From Caldilineaceae bacterium (GTDB taxonomy: Bacteria; Chloroflexota; Anaerolineae; Caldilineales; Caldilineaceae), in contig JAPKMW010000047.1 of assembly GCA_026645575.1 (NCBI GenBank), positions 11,814 to 75,813 on the forward strand: a stretch of 64,000 nucleotides of DNA, given 5' to 3'. Of this stretch, positions 8,693 through 18,621 are shown one piece after another. The position numbers and the translations under genes were made by a program. The stretch's first letter is position 1, and each line of letters starts with the position of its first letter. Below the pieces are notes generated by a model. It saw nothing but the letters and a program-made list of their open reading frames with translations, was not told where the DNA came from and searched no databases.

Positions 8693-9673
8693 ATGGCTAT
8701 GCAGAAGTTTGAGAATATAACCGGCGCACAGCTTACCGGGCCATCCTTTGTCACCATTGGCAATTTTGATGGCCTCCATCGCGGCCACCAGGCGCTCTTA
8801 GGACAAATGATTGCAGTGGCGGACGCAGCCTTTGCCGCCGGCGCCGTGACAGCACCGCCCCACACCGGTTTGATCACCTTTGATCCCCACCCGTTGGCCG
8901 TTCTGCGCCCGGAGCATCACCATTTTCTGTTGACAACACCGTTGGAAAGGCTCACTCTAGCTGGTCAACTTGGGATCGATTTTGGCGTAATCCAACAATT
9001 TACCCGTGAGATTGCCGCCTTGGAGGCACGCGACTTTATTCTTCGCTTAAAACAGCATCTAGGATTGGCCGGATTGGTCGTGGGTCCCGATTTTGCCTTG
9101 GGCCGTGGCCGCAAAGGTGATTTGAACATGTTGCGAGCGCTAGGCAATGAGCTTGGTTATACGCTACATGTCATTGACCCTTTTACCCTGAGCGCCCACC
9201 CTGTACGCAGCAGCACGATTCGCACAGCGTTGCAACAGGGCGATGTGACAACTGCCGCCGAATTATTAGGGCGCGATTACCATGTGACTGGTGCAGTGAT
9301 TGATGGTGATAAGCGCGGACGGCAGATTGGTGTACCCACCGCCAATCTCCAGTTGACGCCCAATAAATTGTTGCCAAAGAATGGCGTCTATGCCACCCGG
9401 ACAACAGTGCATATTGCCGGACAACCACAACTATTTCAGAGCGTCACTAACTTGGGTGTACGGCCTACGGTGGATGGGGTTCAGCAACGACTGGAAACGC
9501 ATCTCTTGGACTTCCCGCCAACAGGGCATTCAGGTGATCTTTATGGACAATTGATTACCGTCGAGTTTGTTGCGCGTTTGCGCGATGAACAACGTTTTAG
9601 TACTATTCAAGAATTGATCGCTCAAATTCATGTCGATATTCAACATGCGCGCCTGGTGGTACAAGAAGCGTGA
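8693..9673 (+). CDS. ribF: Bifunctional riboflavin kinase/FAD synthetase
   Basis: Converts riboflavin to FMN and FMN to FAD. The 326 residues show the N-terminal nucleotidyltransferase with GNFDGLHRGHQ (about 23-33) and VGPDFALGRGRKGD, then the riboflavin kinase domain with GDKRGRQIGVPTANL (about 204-218) and a C-terminal LYGQLITVEFVARLRDEQRF. Length and order match the family. It starts 17 bp after truB on the same strand, a common pair. No FMN riboswitch is visible upstream. Confidence 0.96.
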   Translation: MAMQKFENITGAQLTGPSFVTIGNFDGLHRGHQALLGQMIAVADAAFAAGAVTAPPHTGLITFDPHPLAVLRPEHHHFLLTTPLERLTLAGQLGIDFGVIQQFTREIAALEARDFILRLKQHLGLAGLVVGPDFALGRGRKGDLNMLRALGNELGYTLHVIDPFTLSAHPVRSSTIRTALQQGDVTTAAELLGRDYHVTGAVIDGDKRGRQIGVPTANLQLTPNKLLPKNGVYATRTTVHIAGQPQLFQSVTNLGVRPTVDGVQQRLETHLLDFPPTGHSGDLYGQLITVEFVARLRDEQRFSTIQELIAQIHVDIQHARLVVQEA

Positions 9674-9845
9674 TTGATGTTGCCCGTTACAAACTGCTGT
9701 TATGAAGCGTGCGAAAATAGCAGGTTGTAGGAGCGATTCGTCTACCGGCTTTGCGCCCAACCATGCCAGGTGTCGTCAATTGGGCGCGCCCACACCCCGA
9801 TGTTGCTCTAACTTTTGTGTGTGGTCCTAGTTTAGTGGTGAGATT

Positions 9846-11993
9846 ATGTTTTGTCGATTTTGGAAATTTTATCTTTCGCTAACTGTTTTTGCAGTAATCA
9901 CAACCGCCTGTAGCGCTACCACCCCCACGCCTCTCCCACCCCAACTTCAACTACCCGAACCGTTGACTGTTGCCGGCCCCGTTATTCCCTTTCATGAACC
10001 AAACCTACGTGGCACTGTGGAAGTCAAGCTCGAACCATTTGAGAACATTGCACAACTCCAAGCGTGTCTGGCTTTGGGACAAACGGTCTATGGCATTGCG
10101 CTGCAAAATAGCAATGTACGGGAAACGCCGCAAGCCGCTTCTTGTCGCACTGGGCGCATTCAGCGGGGCAGCCTAGTGCAAATCACCGATTTGATCACTG
10201 TCAGCAACACCAGTCCGGTCGCACCGACCACGACTACGCTGCGCGTCACGGTTGAGGATAGTGTGGGCTACAAGGAAGATATTCAGCCAATCTTTCAGCG
10301 CACTTGTATTGCCTGCCATAGTGGCGTGGTCAAACAACTAAATTTACAAGTGACGGCCTATGATGCCTTGATGGCCGGTAGTATGCGCGGGCCAGTTGTG
10401 CTGCCCGGCGATGCAGCCAATTCAGTCTTGTGGCAGGTGCTGGAAAGCGGCAAGATGCCCCTGATCGGCGCTTTACCGGATGCTGACATCGAATTGGTGC
10501 GGCGCTGGATCGAGTTGGGCGCGCTGGCGCAACGGGCAACCGAAGTTGTTACCCGGACGACGCCCGTTGACCAGAACAACACAGCGGAGCGCTGGTTGCG
10601 GGTCGGCGCGCTCAATGTCGATCCGGTGAGTGATGTCTGCGCTAATCCGGTGGATGAGCCGCTGCAAGTGGTGAATAATGACCTGATTTTGCCGATCAGT
10701 TGCGGCGTCGAACCGCAAGCTGCACAACTGACACCCTTGCTCCAATCCCTAGCACTCGTCTCATCACCAGTCGCCGCAACCGGCATCCTGGCCGCAGCGG
10801 CGCCATCAACCGATGTGGCGACCGCCGGCGCGGCTGCCGAAGAAGTGAAAGCGGCAGCCCCAGCCAGTAGCGCACCGGTGCGGGCCGCGAGCGCGCCAGG
10901 TGGTATGCAAGCGGCCCTTGGCCTGCCCGCACCGGCAGATGGTGACGGCTGGTTGCAACCGCGCGGCGGCTTCTGCATCGATCAACATCTGCCGGACAAT
11001 CAGCGGGGCATTACGGCATTGGCCTTCGCCCCGGATGGTCGCCTCTTTATGGCAACAGATGTCTCGCTGGATGGACAGCCCGACCCCAACATTTTGTATG
11101 ATGCGTATCATCCCAGCCGATCCATTCTCGTCTATGACCCAGCCAGCCGTTATACGCCGCAGGAGATCATGCGCGAGTCGAGCCGCATTACCGGCATCAC
11201 CTATAGTAATGGCGCCCTCTTTCTCAATCGCGCCGGCGAGGTGGGCTGGATTCCCGATGGCGGTAGCTATAAGCCATTGGCCGGCGGTTTTGCCGTCAAC
11301 AGCCAACTTTTTCACGCCAATAATGGGATCGCTGTAGCCGGTGGGTATCTTTATGTTGGCACTGGCGGTGTACGCGATGGCTACTCGGATGGGCCAATTG
11401 TTGGCATGGCGGAAGCCGGGGCGCTCAATGTGGTGACGGGCGGCAACCGCTTTGCGGCGCGTCTGTTGCGGGCGCCGATTGACCGATTGTTGAGTGAATA
11501 TAAGATCGAGGTCTTTGAGACAGCCGCGCGTGGTCTGCGTAACCCGTATGGGTTGACCACTGATCCGGCTGGTCGCCTTTGGTTCACCGATAATGGCGCC
11601 ACCAATGTGCCGGAAAATGTGAGCGCCGGTGATGAGGTCAATGTCTTCGACCCTAGCAGTACACCGCCTGGGACGCCGGAAGAATCGACCCCCTATTATG
11701 GTTTTCCGCTGGCGCTCACGTCGCCACAGCCTTGGTATTCGCTGCCGGTGGTTGATCTGCTTAACACCTCGGCGCCGACGGGGATTACCTGGGCCTACGG
11801 CACGATCTTTTTTGGGCAATACGGTCGCAATCCGGGCCTCTACCGTGTCGGTCGCGCCACCGATGGGCAGATGATCGCCGAGCGGGTGATGCTGGTCTGG
11901 CCGCTACTGGCGGTAACGACGGCGCCCGATGGCGCCCTGTGGATCGGTACAGGAACAGGCGGTCTCTTCCGGTTGACACCAGGGTGTGGCTAG
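9846..11993 (+). CDS. Lipoprotein with c-type haem motif and C-terminal beta-propeller
   Basis: A 715-residue exported protein. The N-terminus is a lipoprotein signal peptide with a lipobox ending TAC at about residue 22, then a Thr/Pro linker. At about 155-162 is CIACHSG, a CxxCH haem-attachment motif within a planctomycete-type cytochrome module (KEDIQPIFQRTC through IELVRRWIELGAL). An Ala-rich linker (about 300-360) leads to a C-terminal region with propeller repeats (ALAFAPDGRLFMATD, LRNPYGLTTDPAGRLWFTDN, AVTTAPDGALWIGTG), similar to sugar-dehydrogenase or NHL folds. An extracellular electron-transfer or dehydrogenase role is inferred; the substrate is unknown. It stands alone and is convergent with the next gene. 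Confidence 0.75.
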   Translation: MFCRFWKFYLSLTVFAVITTACSATTPTPLPPQLQLPEPLTVAGPVIPFHEPNLRGTVEVKLEPFENIAQLQACLALGQTVYGIALQNSNVRETPQAASCRTGRIQRGSLVQITDLITVSNTSPVAPTTTTLRVTVEDSVGYKEDIQPIFQRTCIACHSGVVKQLNLQVTAYDALMAGSMRGPVVLPGDAANSVLWQVLESGKMPLIGALPDADIELVRRWIELGALAQRATEVVTRTTPVDQNNTAERWLRVGALNVDPVSDVCANPVDEPLQVVNNDLILPISCGVEPQAAQLTPLLQSLALVSSPVAATGILAAAAPSTDVATAGAAAEEVKAAAPASSAPVRAASAPGGMQAALGLPAPADGDGWLQPRGGFCIDQHLPDNQRGITALAFAPDGRLFMATDVSLDGQPDPNILYDAYHPSRSILVYDPASRYTPQEIMRESSRITGITYSNGALFLNRAGEVGWIPDGGSYKPLAGGFAVNSQLFHANNGIAVAGGYLYVGTGGVRDGYSDGPIVGMAEAGALNVVTGGNRFAARLLRAPIDRLLSEYKIEVFETAARGLRNPYGLTTDPAGRLWFTDNGATNVPENVSAGDEVNVFDPSSTPPGTPEESTPYYGFPLALTSPQPWYSLPVVDLLNTSAPTGITWAYGTIFFGQYGRNPGLYRVGRATDGQMIAERVMLVWPLLAVTTAPDGALWIGTGTGGLFRLTPGCG

Positions 11994-12011
11994 GGGCTGA
12001 GCAGTGACCAG

Positions 12012-14471
12012 CTAACTGAGCGTCCGCCGCACATCGACAATATTCGGCAAGCGATCAATTTTGGTCAGAATGCGCATCAGTTGCGCCACATCTTCGATTT
12101 CCAGCGTAGCGTTGATGAGCGCCAGGTTATCTTTCTGACCCGTCAAGGCTTCGACACTCAGCATGTTAATATGTTCATCCGCCACCAGACTAGCGACATC
12201 GCGCATGAGACCAGCGCGATCATAGGCGCTGATCTGGATTTTGACGGGGTAGATCTCCTGACCGCCGGTGGTCCATTGCACGTCGATCAAGCGATGGTTA
12301 TGGCCGCGGCGCACGCAAGTCGCCACATTGGGGCAGGTGGTGCGGTGGATAGTGACGCCGCGCCCTTTGGTTACATAGCCGATGATCGGATCGCCCGGCA
12401 CCGGGGTGCAACAACGGCCCAGTTGCGTCAACAGCCCTTCCACCCCTTGCACCATTAAGCCATCCCCTAGCTTAGAGGTGCTGCTGCGGCTGATCCGTGC
12501 TTGAATCAAGGTGCCGTTGAGGGCGGCCAGCCGTTCCTGTTCCCGCCGCTCATGGTTGAAGATCGCCTGGGCAATCTGCTGGGAGTTAATGTCACCATAG
12601 CCGATGGCGGCGTAAAAGTCTTCGGGTTTGTCATGGTTAAAGAGTTTAGCAATCCCTTCCGCGGTCAGGTTGACCGAGAGGCGGCGCATCTCTTTTTCCA
12701 ACATCTGCTTGCCGCGTTGGACATTCTCTTCACGGCCCTGTTTACGCAGCCAGGTGCGGATCTTGCTGCGGGCGCGTTGGGTGGCGACATACTCCAGATC
12801 GGGGTTCAACCAGTCGCGACTGGGACCGCCCCGTTTGGCGGCAATCACCACCACCTGGTCGCCATTTTTGAGCTTGTAATCGAGCGGCACCAGACGACCA
12901 TTGACGTTGGCGCCCCGGCAGCGATCGCCCAATTCGGTGTGAATGGCATAAGCGAAGTCAATCGGCGTGGCGCCGGCCGGCAGATCGACCACATCCCCTT
13001 GCGGCGTAAAGACAAAGACCCGGTCTTTGAAGACATCGGTCTTCATGCTGTCCATAAACTCGTCGGCGTCGGTCACTTCCTGGCGCCACTCCATCAACTG
13101 GCGAATCCAAGCCACCTTGCGCTGAAAATCGGCGTCATGCTTGGCCTGCTCTTTGTATTGCCAGTGGGCGGCAATGCCATATTCAGCCACCTGGTGCATC
13201 TCATGGGTGCGGATCTGCACTTCCATCGGGCGCCCGTTGCGCTTGCTAAGAACAGCGGTGTGCAGACTGCGGTACATGTTATTTTTGGGGTTGGCAATAT
13301 AGTCGTCAAACTCACCGGGAATGGGGTGCCAGAGGCTGTGGACGATACCCAGCGCATAGTAGCAATGCGCCTCGTTCTCGACCATGACACGGAAGCCGTA
13401 GACATCGTAAATCTGGTCGAAGCTGACCTCTTTGCGCTTCATCTTGCGCCAGATGCTGTAGATATGTTTGGTGCGGGCGCTCACTTCGGCGGGAATGCCG
13501 GCTTTGGCCAGTTCGCGCTCGATCTCGGCCTTGATGCGAATGACCCACTTATCGCGCTCATCCTGCTTTTGCTGGATTGCTTTGGCAATGTCGCGGTAGC
13601 TGGCCGGCTCCAGATAGCGGAAACTTAAATCTTCCAGCTCCGATTTGATCTTCCAGATCCCCAGGCGGTTGGCAAGGGGGGCAAAGATTTCCAGCGTTTC
13701 ACGGGCAATGCGCCGGCGCTTGAAATCCTTTTGTGTACTAAGCGTGCGCATATTGTGCAGCCGGTCGGCCAGTTTGATCAACACCACGCGAATATCCTCG
13801 ACCATGGCCAGAAACATCTTGCGCAGCGACTCGGCCTTGCTATCCGACATGGCCGAGCGGGTATTGCCCAGTTCATTGATCCGTTTTAGCTTGGTCACGC
13901 CATCAACCAACATACTGATGACCGGCCCAAAGTGTTCCTGGATGTACTCAATGGAAAATTCGGAATCTTCGGCCACGTCGTGGAGCAGACCAGCGGCCAG
14001 GGTATTGACATCCATGCGCATATCAATCAGGATTTTGGTGACGGCAATGGGGTGGAGCATGTAGGGTTCGCCACTCTCGCGCTGCTGGTTGCGATGGGCA
14101 TAGCTGGCGACGGTGTAGGAACGCAGGAGCAATTCATACTCTTTACGTGTAAAGTTGGGGGGCAGCGCCTGAAAGAGTTGGTCAAATGCTTGTTGCTCTT
14201 CTTTGCTGGGTTCAATCTGGATGGGGCCGCTTTGGTCCGCTAGCGGCAGTGGTGGCAACTTTTGCAGGGCAACGGCAACCGGTTCCAGGGGTTGGTTTGG
14301 CGGCGGACTGTCGGCATCGAGCGGCACTCTGGTGGGCAAAGGCAGGCGATTGGCGAGGCCATTGCTATGTCCATTTGCGCCGGTGAGCGCACGGTTTGAC
14401 GGCGTAATGCTAGTCACTACGGCCGGATCAACCGTCGTGTCCAACCTGTCAATATCAGAATGAAGAGTCAT
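12012..14471 (-). CDS. rsh: Bifunctional (p)ppGpp synthetase/hydrolase (RSH, RelA/SpoT family)
   Basis: Makes and degrades the stringent-response alarmones. The 819 residues hold an HD hydrolase domain with [11 protein letters not shown] (about 163-173), a synthetase domain with [19 protein letters not shown] (about 413-431), a TGS domain ([20 protein letters not shown], about 485-505) and a C-terminal ACT domain (about 740-819). Both catalytic halves keep their core motifs, so a bifunctional enzyme is likely. The first 100 or so residues are a Pro/Leu-rich, non-conserved extension. A consensus promoter lies upstream at 14643-14671. It converges with the haem lipoprotein with only 18 bp between stops. 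Confidence 0.95.
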   Translation of the reverse strand: MTLHSDIDRLDTTVDPAVVTSITPSNRALTGANGHSNGLANRLPLPTRVPLDADSPPPNQPLEPVAVALQKLPPLPLADQSGPIQIEPSKEEQQAFDQLFQALPPNFTRKEYELLLRSYTVASYAHRNQQRESGEPYMLHPIAVTKILIDMRMDVNTLAAGLLHDVAEDSEFSIEYIQEHFGPVISMLVDGVTKLKRINELGNTRSAMSDSKAESLRKMFLAMVEDIRVVLIKLADRLHNMRTLSTQKDFKRRRIARETLEIFAPLANRLGIWKIKSELEDLSFRYLEPASYRDIAKAIQQKQDERDKWVIRIKAEIERELAKAGIPAEVSARTKHIYSIWRKMKRKEVSFDQIYDVYGFRVMVENEAHCYYALGIVHSLWHPIPGEFDDYIANPKNNMYRSLHTAVLSKRNGRPMEVQIRTHEMHQVAEYGIAAHWQYKEQAKHDADFQRKVAWIRQLMEWRQEVTDADEFMDSMKTDVFKDRVFVFTPQGDVVDLPAGATPIDFAYAIHTELGDRCRGANVNGRLVPLDYKLKNGDQVVVIAAKRGGPSRDWLNPDLEYVATQRARSKIRTWLRKQGREENVQRGKQMLEKEMRRLSVNLTAEGIAKLFNHDKPEDFYAAIGYGDINSQQIAQAIFNHERREQERLAALNGTLIQARISRSSTSKLGDGLMVQGVEGLLTQLGRCCTPVPGDPIIGYVTKGRGVTIHRTTCPNVATCVRRGHNHRLIDVQWTTGGQEIYPVKIQISAYDRAGLMRDVASLVADEHINMLSVEALTGQKDNLALINATLEIEDVAQLMRILTKIDRLPNIVDVRRTLS

Positions 14472-14642
14472 AATAAGTTCCTTTTAACCAACCCAATCTG
14501 CTCAGGCGCACCCATTGTGAGAAATAAATGTGAGAAATAAATTTGGGTCATCAATGAGTAAAACAGTCTGATAAGTGCATCGGTATGATAAGCGCCTGGT
14601 TTCAGCCCCTTTGCTAGTGCTTCGTTTTATTGTGCCTAACGG

Positions 14643-14671
14643 ATTATAGACCTTTTAGTAAGTCTATGCAA
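14643..14671 (-). promoter_or_regulatory. Consensus sigma70-type promoter for rsh
   Basis: On the minus strand TTGCAT (14671-14666) and a perfect TATAAT (14648-14643) are separated by 17 bp. The expected start near 14636 gives a leader of about 165 nt before the rsh ATG. This is among the best matches to a housekeeping promoter in the window. The rest of 14472-14728 shows only AT-rich sequence and two GTGAGAAATAAAT copies. Confidence 0.75.
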
Positions 14672-14728
14672 TGCGCAAAAAAATGTGCGATAGGGTTCAT
14701 TTTATAAACGCAATCGATCATCCTTTTA

Positions 14729-15697
14729 CTATACCACAGCCAAGAACGCAGCAACGTGAGCGTAAATCCGCTCGGCTATGGTTTCAGGTGTAGTTTCATC
14801 AAGGGTAAACCAGACAATGTTGGGCATTTTCCGAAACCAGGTGGCTTGATGGCGGACATAACGATGGGTTTCGGTTTTGATCTTTTCAATGGCGGCTGGC
14901 AATGGCAGTTCGTTTTCCAGGTAAGCGATGATCTCGCGATAGCCCAAACTGGTTATCGCCGGCAATGGTGGTCGATAGCCGGCAGTCAGTAGACGGCTGG
15001 TTTCCTCGATCAACCCTTGCTCCATCATTGCGTCAACACGCCGATCAATGCGTTCATAGAGTTGATCACGTGGTCGATCCAGCCCTAGCAGGAGGAAGCG
15101 ATAGGGCGGTGGCTGTGTCCCCTCCATCTCTACTTTCGCCTTGCCGGTCGTCAGGAAAATTTCCAGCGCCCGCAACACCCGGCGCGGGTTTTTGCCATCG
15201 ATCACCGCCGCCGTGGCTGGGTCGAGCGCTTGCAGCCGTAGAAAGAGGGCTTCGCGTCCCTCGGCGGCTAAAAACGCCTCTAATTCCGCCCGCACTTGGG
15301 GATTCGGCGGCGCTTCAGGAATGCGCAGGCCATCAACAACGGCGCGAATATACAGCGCCGATCCGCCAACCAAAAAGGGAACTTTCCCCTGTGCATGAAT
15401 GGCAGCGATGGCAGCGTAGGCGCGCTGTTGATAGTCGGCCAATGAAAAAGGTTCGTCTGGAGCGCAGATGTCGATCAGGTGATGGGGAACGCGCGCTAGT
15501 TCAGCAGCGGTTGCTTTGGCCGTGCCGATGTCCATACCCCGATAGATCTGGCGGCTATCGGCGCTAACGACTTCACCGTGAAAGTACTCACACAGGCCAA
15601 GACTTAGCTCCGTCTTGCCCACGGCAGTTGGCCCCAGAAGAATAACAACAGGCGGCAACGATGTGGTTGAAGCGTGGGCAACAGCAGAACTATCCAT
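14729..15697 (-). CDS. miaA: tRNA dimethylallyltransferase
   Basis: Adds the dimethylallyl group to adenosine 37 of tRNAs reading U-starting codons. The 322 residues carry the P-loop [13 protein letters not shown] (about 19-31), [20 protein letters not shown] (about 43-62), [14 protein letters not shown] and [16 protein letters not shown], all diagnostic. It lies 5 bp after yraN and is the last gene of the rplS-rnhB-yraN-miaA run on the minus strand. Confidence 0.96.
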   Translation of the reverse strand: MDSSAVAHASTTSLPPVVILLGPTAVGKTELSLGLCEYFHGEVVSADSRQIYRGMDIGTAKATAAELARVPHHLIDICAPDEPFSLADYQQRAYAAIAAIHAQGKVPFLVGGSALYIRAVVDGLRIPEAPPNPQVRAELEAFLAAEGREALFLRLQALDPATAAVIDGKNPRRVLRALEIFLTTGKAKVEMEGTQPPPYRFLLLGLDRPRDQLYERIDRRVDAMMEQGLIEETSRLLTAGYRPPLPAITSLGYREIIAYLENELPLPAAIEKIKTETHRYVRHQATWFRKMPNIVWFTLDETTPETIAERIYAHVAAFLAVV

Positions 15698-15702
15698 TTG
15701 CC

Positions 15703-16125
15703 TTACCCTGTCACGGCATGGCGTACATGCTCAACGGCCAGCAATCGTCCACTGCTATCCATTTGCACCGCCACAAAATCGATGCGCCACGGACCGGTCC
15801 AGTTGTGCGCTTGGACATAATGTTCAGCCACTTCGCGTAATTTGGCGGCTTTGCGCGGTGTAACCGCCTGGAGCGCAGTGCCAAACGCCTCGCCCCGCCG
15901 GGTGCGCACTTCTACTAAGACCAGCCAGGGCGCTTGTGGGTTGCCACTGACAAAATCGGGCGCTGTCTCCTGGGCAATAATGTCCAGTTCACCGGCGGCG
16001 CAACGCCAATTGCGGTCGAGAATAGTCAAACCGGCGGCGGTTAGGGCTTGCAAAGCCAATGTTTCACCGGTGTTGCCCAGTTGCCGGCGTTGGCTGCCGG
16101 CGGGGCGTTTTGCTGGTGAACTCAT
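15703..16125 (-). CDS. yraN: YraN family (UPF0102) putative endonuclease-like protein
   Basis: A 140-residue member of UPF0102, a family with a predicted PD-(D/E)xK nuclease fold and no firm function. The signature is [12 protein letters not shown] (about 17-28), then [15 protein letters not shown] and [16 protein letters not shown], which supply the E, D and ExR residues of the fold. Its start overlaps the rnhB stop by 4 bp, so it is probably translationally coupled. The pairing with rnhB is widespread in bacteria. Confidence 0.92.
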   Translation of the reverse strand: MSSPAKRPAGSQRRQLGNTGETLALQALTAAGLTILDRNWRCAAGELDIIAQETAPDFVSGNPQAPWLVLVEVRTRRGEAFGTALQAVTPRKAAKLREVAEHYVQAHNWTGPWRIDFVAVQMDSSGRLLAVEHVRHAVTG

Positions 16126-16793
16126 AAAGCAACCCCGGCTCTCAGCGGGTCAAAGAGGGTAGCGGCTTGGGCAATGGGCGCAAAGGTGTGGCGATGTTCC
16201 GCACAGGGGCCGTGACGCGTCAAGGCTGCCAGGTGTTCCGCCGTGCCATAGCCTTTGTGCCGGGCAAACCCATAAACTGGGTAGCTGTTCTGCAAATCGG
16301 TCAGGAGTTGGTCACGGTAGACTTTGGCGAGGATCGAGGCGGCGGCAACGGAGACAATGTGCCGGTCGGCCTTGGTAAAACTCTCTTGCGGCAGGTTGAC
16401 TTGCGCCAACGTAACCCAATCAATGAGCAGGTAGTCCGCTTTGACCGCTAACGCCGCCACCGCTTGCGCCATTGCTTGCCGGGTAGCCGCCGCAATGCCG
16501 ATTTGGTCAATGGTGAGCGCCGTCGCCGCGCCAATGCCCCAGGCCAACGCTTCGGTCCGAATCTCTTCCGCCAGCCGGGTGCGCACCATTGGCGTCAGCA
16601 ACTTGCTGTCTGCCACCTGTGCCCAAACGCCCTGTTGCTCAATCTGCGACGGCACAATGACCGCCGCCGCAACGACCGGCCCGGCCAGTGCGCCCCGTCC
16701 AGCTTCGTCGATGCCGGCAATGCGCTGGTAGCCCATCTGCCAGAGGCGCTTTTCTTGGTGCAGGGTTGGGAATGTGATTGCGTGGTCGGCCAT
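16122..16793 (-). CDS. rnhB: Ribonuclease HII
   Basis: Cleaves RNA in RNA-DNA hybrids and at single ribonucleotides in DNA. The 223 residues contain the opening active-site motif [20 protein letters not shown] (about 25-44), with the Asp-Glu pair, then DSKLLTP and [13 protein letters not shown] (third acidic region nearby). It lies downstream of rplS, separated by an intrinsic terminator and a palindrome, and overlaps yraN by 4 bp. Confidence 0.95.
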   Translation of the reverse strand: MADHAITFPTLHQEKRLWQMGYQRIAGIDEAGRGALAGPVVAAAVIVPSQIEQQGVWAQVADSKLLTPMVRTRLAEEIRTEALAWGIGAATALTIDQIGIAAATRQAMAQAVAALAVKADYLLIDWVTLAQVNLPQESFTKADRHIVSVAAASILAKVYRDQLLTDLQNSYPVYGFARHKGYGTAEHLAALTRHGPCAEHRHTFAPIAQAATLFDPLRAGVAL

Positions 16794-16801
16794 AAGAAAA
16801 A

Positions 16802-16858
16802 GTAACTATCTAATCCGCTTCCAGTCGGTCACGGACCGGCTGGAAGCGGTGTAGTTAC
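16802..16858. repeat. Imperfect palindromic element between rplS and rnhB
   Basis: The outer ends GTAACTA (16802-16808) and TAGTTAC (16852-16858) match those at 5617 and 40898. Inner arms CGCTTCCAG and CTGGAAGCG flank a CGGTCACGGACCG core shared with the element at 19650-19712. The arms are interrupted by unpaired bases. Confidence 0.75.
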
Positions 16859-16860
16859 AA

Positions 16861-16891
16861 CAAAAAGGCACTGACGTTGCTGTCAGTGCCT
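16861..16891 (-). terminator. Intrinsic terminator of rplS
   Basis: On the minus strand, AGGCACTGAC and GTCAGTGCCT form a perfect 10-bp stem with a 6-nt loop, followed by TTTTTGTTG. It stands 37 bp after the rplS stop. Confidence 0.85.
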
Positions 16892-16927
16892 CTTCAGGAT
16901 GCAAAAACCAAGAGCAAAGAAGCAGCC

Positions 16928-17290
16928 CTAGACCTTGAGGAAGCGCTTCTCCCGTAAGCGGGAGGCCTTGCCCTGGCGGTCACGCAGGTAGTAGAGTTGG
17001 GCGCGGCGAACTTTGGCCTTGCGCAACACTTCGACCTTTTCAATGCTCTTGCTAAAGAGCGGGAAGGTGCGTTCGACGCCGACACCATGTGAGCCGGTGC
17101 GGCGGACAGTGTAGGTGGCGCCGGTGGTCTTGCCGCCGCGCATGGCGATGACAATGCCCTGAAAAACCTGAATGCGTTCGTTGCGTCCTTCAACAATGCG
17201 TTGATGGACGCGCACGGTGTCGCCGGGATCAATCTCCGGGAAATCCGCCGGCAATTCCGGCTGGAGTGAAGCCATAAGTGCGTTCGTCAT
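16928..17290 (-). CDS. rplS: 50S ribosomal protein L19
   Basis: The 120-residue product aligns with L19 along its whole length: [19 protein letters not shown] (about 18-36), [34 protein letters not shown] and [20 protein letters not shown] at the C-terminus. An AGGA lies 9 nt before the chosen ATG; an internal ATG five codons on is possible. It has its own promoter (17314-17342) and terminator (16861-16891), so it is transcribed largely apart from rnhB. Confidence 0.97.
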   Translation of the reverse strand: MTNALMASLQPELPADFPEIDPGDTVRVHQRIVEGRNERIQVFQGIVIAMRGGKTTGATYTVRRTGSHGVGVERTFPLFSKSIEKVEVLRKAKVRRAQLYYLRDRQGKASRLREKRFLKV

Positions 17291-17313
17291 GATTGAATTC
17301 CTATCTTACCCAA

Positions 17314-17342
17314 ATTTCACAAACCTACGATACAAGAGTCAA
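17314..17342 (-). promoter_or_regulatory. Promoter of rplS
   Basis: On the minus strand TTGACT (17342-17337) is followed after 17 bp by TGAAAT (17319-17314), a good -35 and a fair -10. Transcription would start about 17 nt before the rplS ATG. Confidence 0.5.
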
Positions 17343-17696
17343 TTTTTTACTGGTACAGTATCCAGAAATCTATTCATTGAATAGATGGTTGTCACTATTA
17401 ATTTACAACAACCATCATCGTCTTTACCGACTCAATGGCGTTCGGCAAAAGTGCGCCTGACAGTTGTAAAAAAGCTTTGCAGAAAAAGTGATAGAGAGAA
17501 AAATGTCTGCATCTAAATGCAGACAGGCTCGCTCATCAAAATGATAACTCGCATAGTTTATCACAATTGGGATAAGATAGACAAACTTGGGTAATTGTAG
17601 TTTCGCTTTATGCTTTGGTAGGTATGGGGAAAGAATATGGACACGCGAAGGACTTATCCACGTTATCGAGCAGGTGGCGGATAAGTCTTTCAACTT
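17343..17696. other. AT-rich intergenic region upstream of rplS
   Basis: No gene is supported here; the short open frames have atypical composition and no ribosome binding site. It contains a hairpin, GATGGTTGT (17384-17392) with ACAACCATC (17408-17416). The region is AT-rich compared with its neighbours. Confidence 0.55.
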
Positions 17697-18482
17697 TCAA
17701 CTCAGTAATTGGAGACCATGTTTAGTACACTGCTCTCGAATTTCCGCGGTAGCAGCCGGTGCAATAAAGAGACCGCGCACCCGCTTCTGTGGATTTTGGG
17801 TGCGCACAAGGTTGACTTTCAGTGCAAAGAAACCGACGTCACTGACTCGGCCCGTTGACTTTACTTCAAAGACAAGCAATTCGCCATTCTCAGCAATAAT
17901 GTCCACTTCTGTTTCAAAGCCTTTGGCAAAGACCGTGCCTTCGTAGTCGACCAACTTTTGGCGCAAGCGTACATTTTCTGGTGCAATATCTGGATTCTGT
18001 AGCTTATAGCGCAGAGCAGCCGCAGTAATTTCTTCTAGGGCGTTACCTTTTTCGTTGCGAACCACACCGTTGACGAAACTCATCCAAGATTCTACACCAT
18101 CCATCCGTTTCATCATGGACTCTTGCCCAGCTTTTAACTGGATTTGTTCGCGTCTGAGTAATAATAACGAGCGGTCAATGCCGTCAAAACGTTTGTCGAT
18201 CTGCTCAAACCGACTATCGATCTGCTCAAACCGACTATCGATCTGCTCAAACCGACTATCGATCTGTTCAAACCGACTATCGATCTGCTCAAACCGTTGA
18301 TTAGTCTCGCCACGAAACTCGCGCACTTCACCTAACATCCGCGCCAGTTCATCGCGACGCGGAAAATGCTGCGCCAAAATTCCTTCAATCGTAGTGCCAA
18401 TTTCCGGTTCTGTACGCAGCAACTCTGGTAATATTTTGATGACATAGTCACGTACTTGCACGAGTTCCACTTGATCTAACAT
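17697..18482 (-). CDS. Coiled-coil protein with C-terminal PD-(D/E)xK-like nuclease fold (DUF3782-like)
   Basis: A 261-residue cytosolic protein from the chosen ATG. The N-terminal 60 residues are helical. Five near-perfect heptads of the type SRFEQID follow (DNA 18196-18300, 21-bp units) and predict a coiled coil. The C-terminus has EVDIIAENGELLVFEVKSTG, fitting the D...ExK core of PD-(D/E)xK nucleases. An earlier in-frame TTG at 18524 exists, but AGGA placed 8 nt before the ATG at 18482 favours the latter. Proteins of this type are common in Chloroflexota and Cyanobacteria; function unknown. The perfect DNA repeats could vary in number. Confidence 0.7.
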   Translation of the reverse strand: MLDQVELVQVRDYVIKILPELLRTEPEIGTTIEGILAQHFPRRDELARMLGEVREFRGETNQRFEQIDSRFEQIDSRFEQIDSRFEQIDSRFEQIDKRFDGIDRSLLLLRREQIQLKAGQESMMKRMDGVESWMSFVNGVVRNEKGNALEEITAAALRYKLQNPDIAPENVRLRQKLVDYEGTVFAKGFETEVDIIAENGELLVFEVKSTGRVSDVGFFALKVNLVRTQNPQKRVRGLFIAPAATAEIREQCTKHGLQLLS

Positions 18483-18621
18483 TGCCATTATCCTATGAAC
18501 CAACCACTCCTGCCAGGGTAGCAAACATTGTTACGCCTTGACAATCGGGTACTTTGTTGTTTATAGTACCCGATCTACGGCCTGCTGTCAACCAGAAATT
18601 AGCAGACGACCTACACTGTCT

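Noticed and set aside
12501..13628. 375-residue open frame opposite rsh
   Set aside because: Antisense to a highly conserved enzyme; no ribosome binding site and no recognisable domain.
17424..17693. 89-residue frame in the rplS upstream region
   Set aside because: AT-rich, no start signal, no similarity that I recognise, and unusual residue composition.
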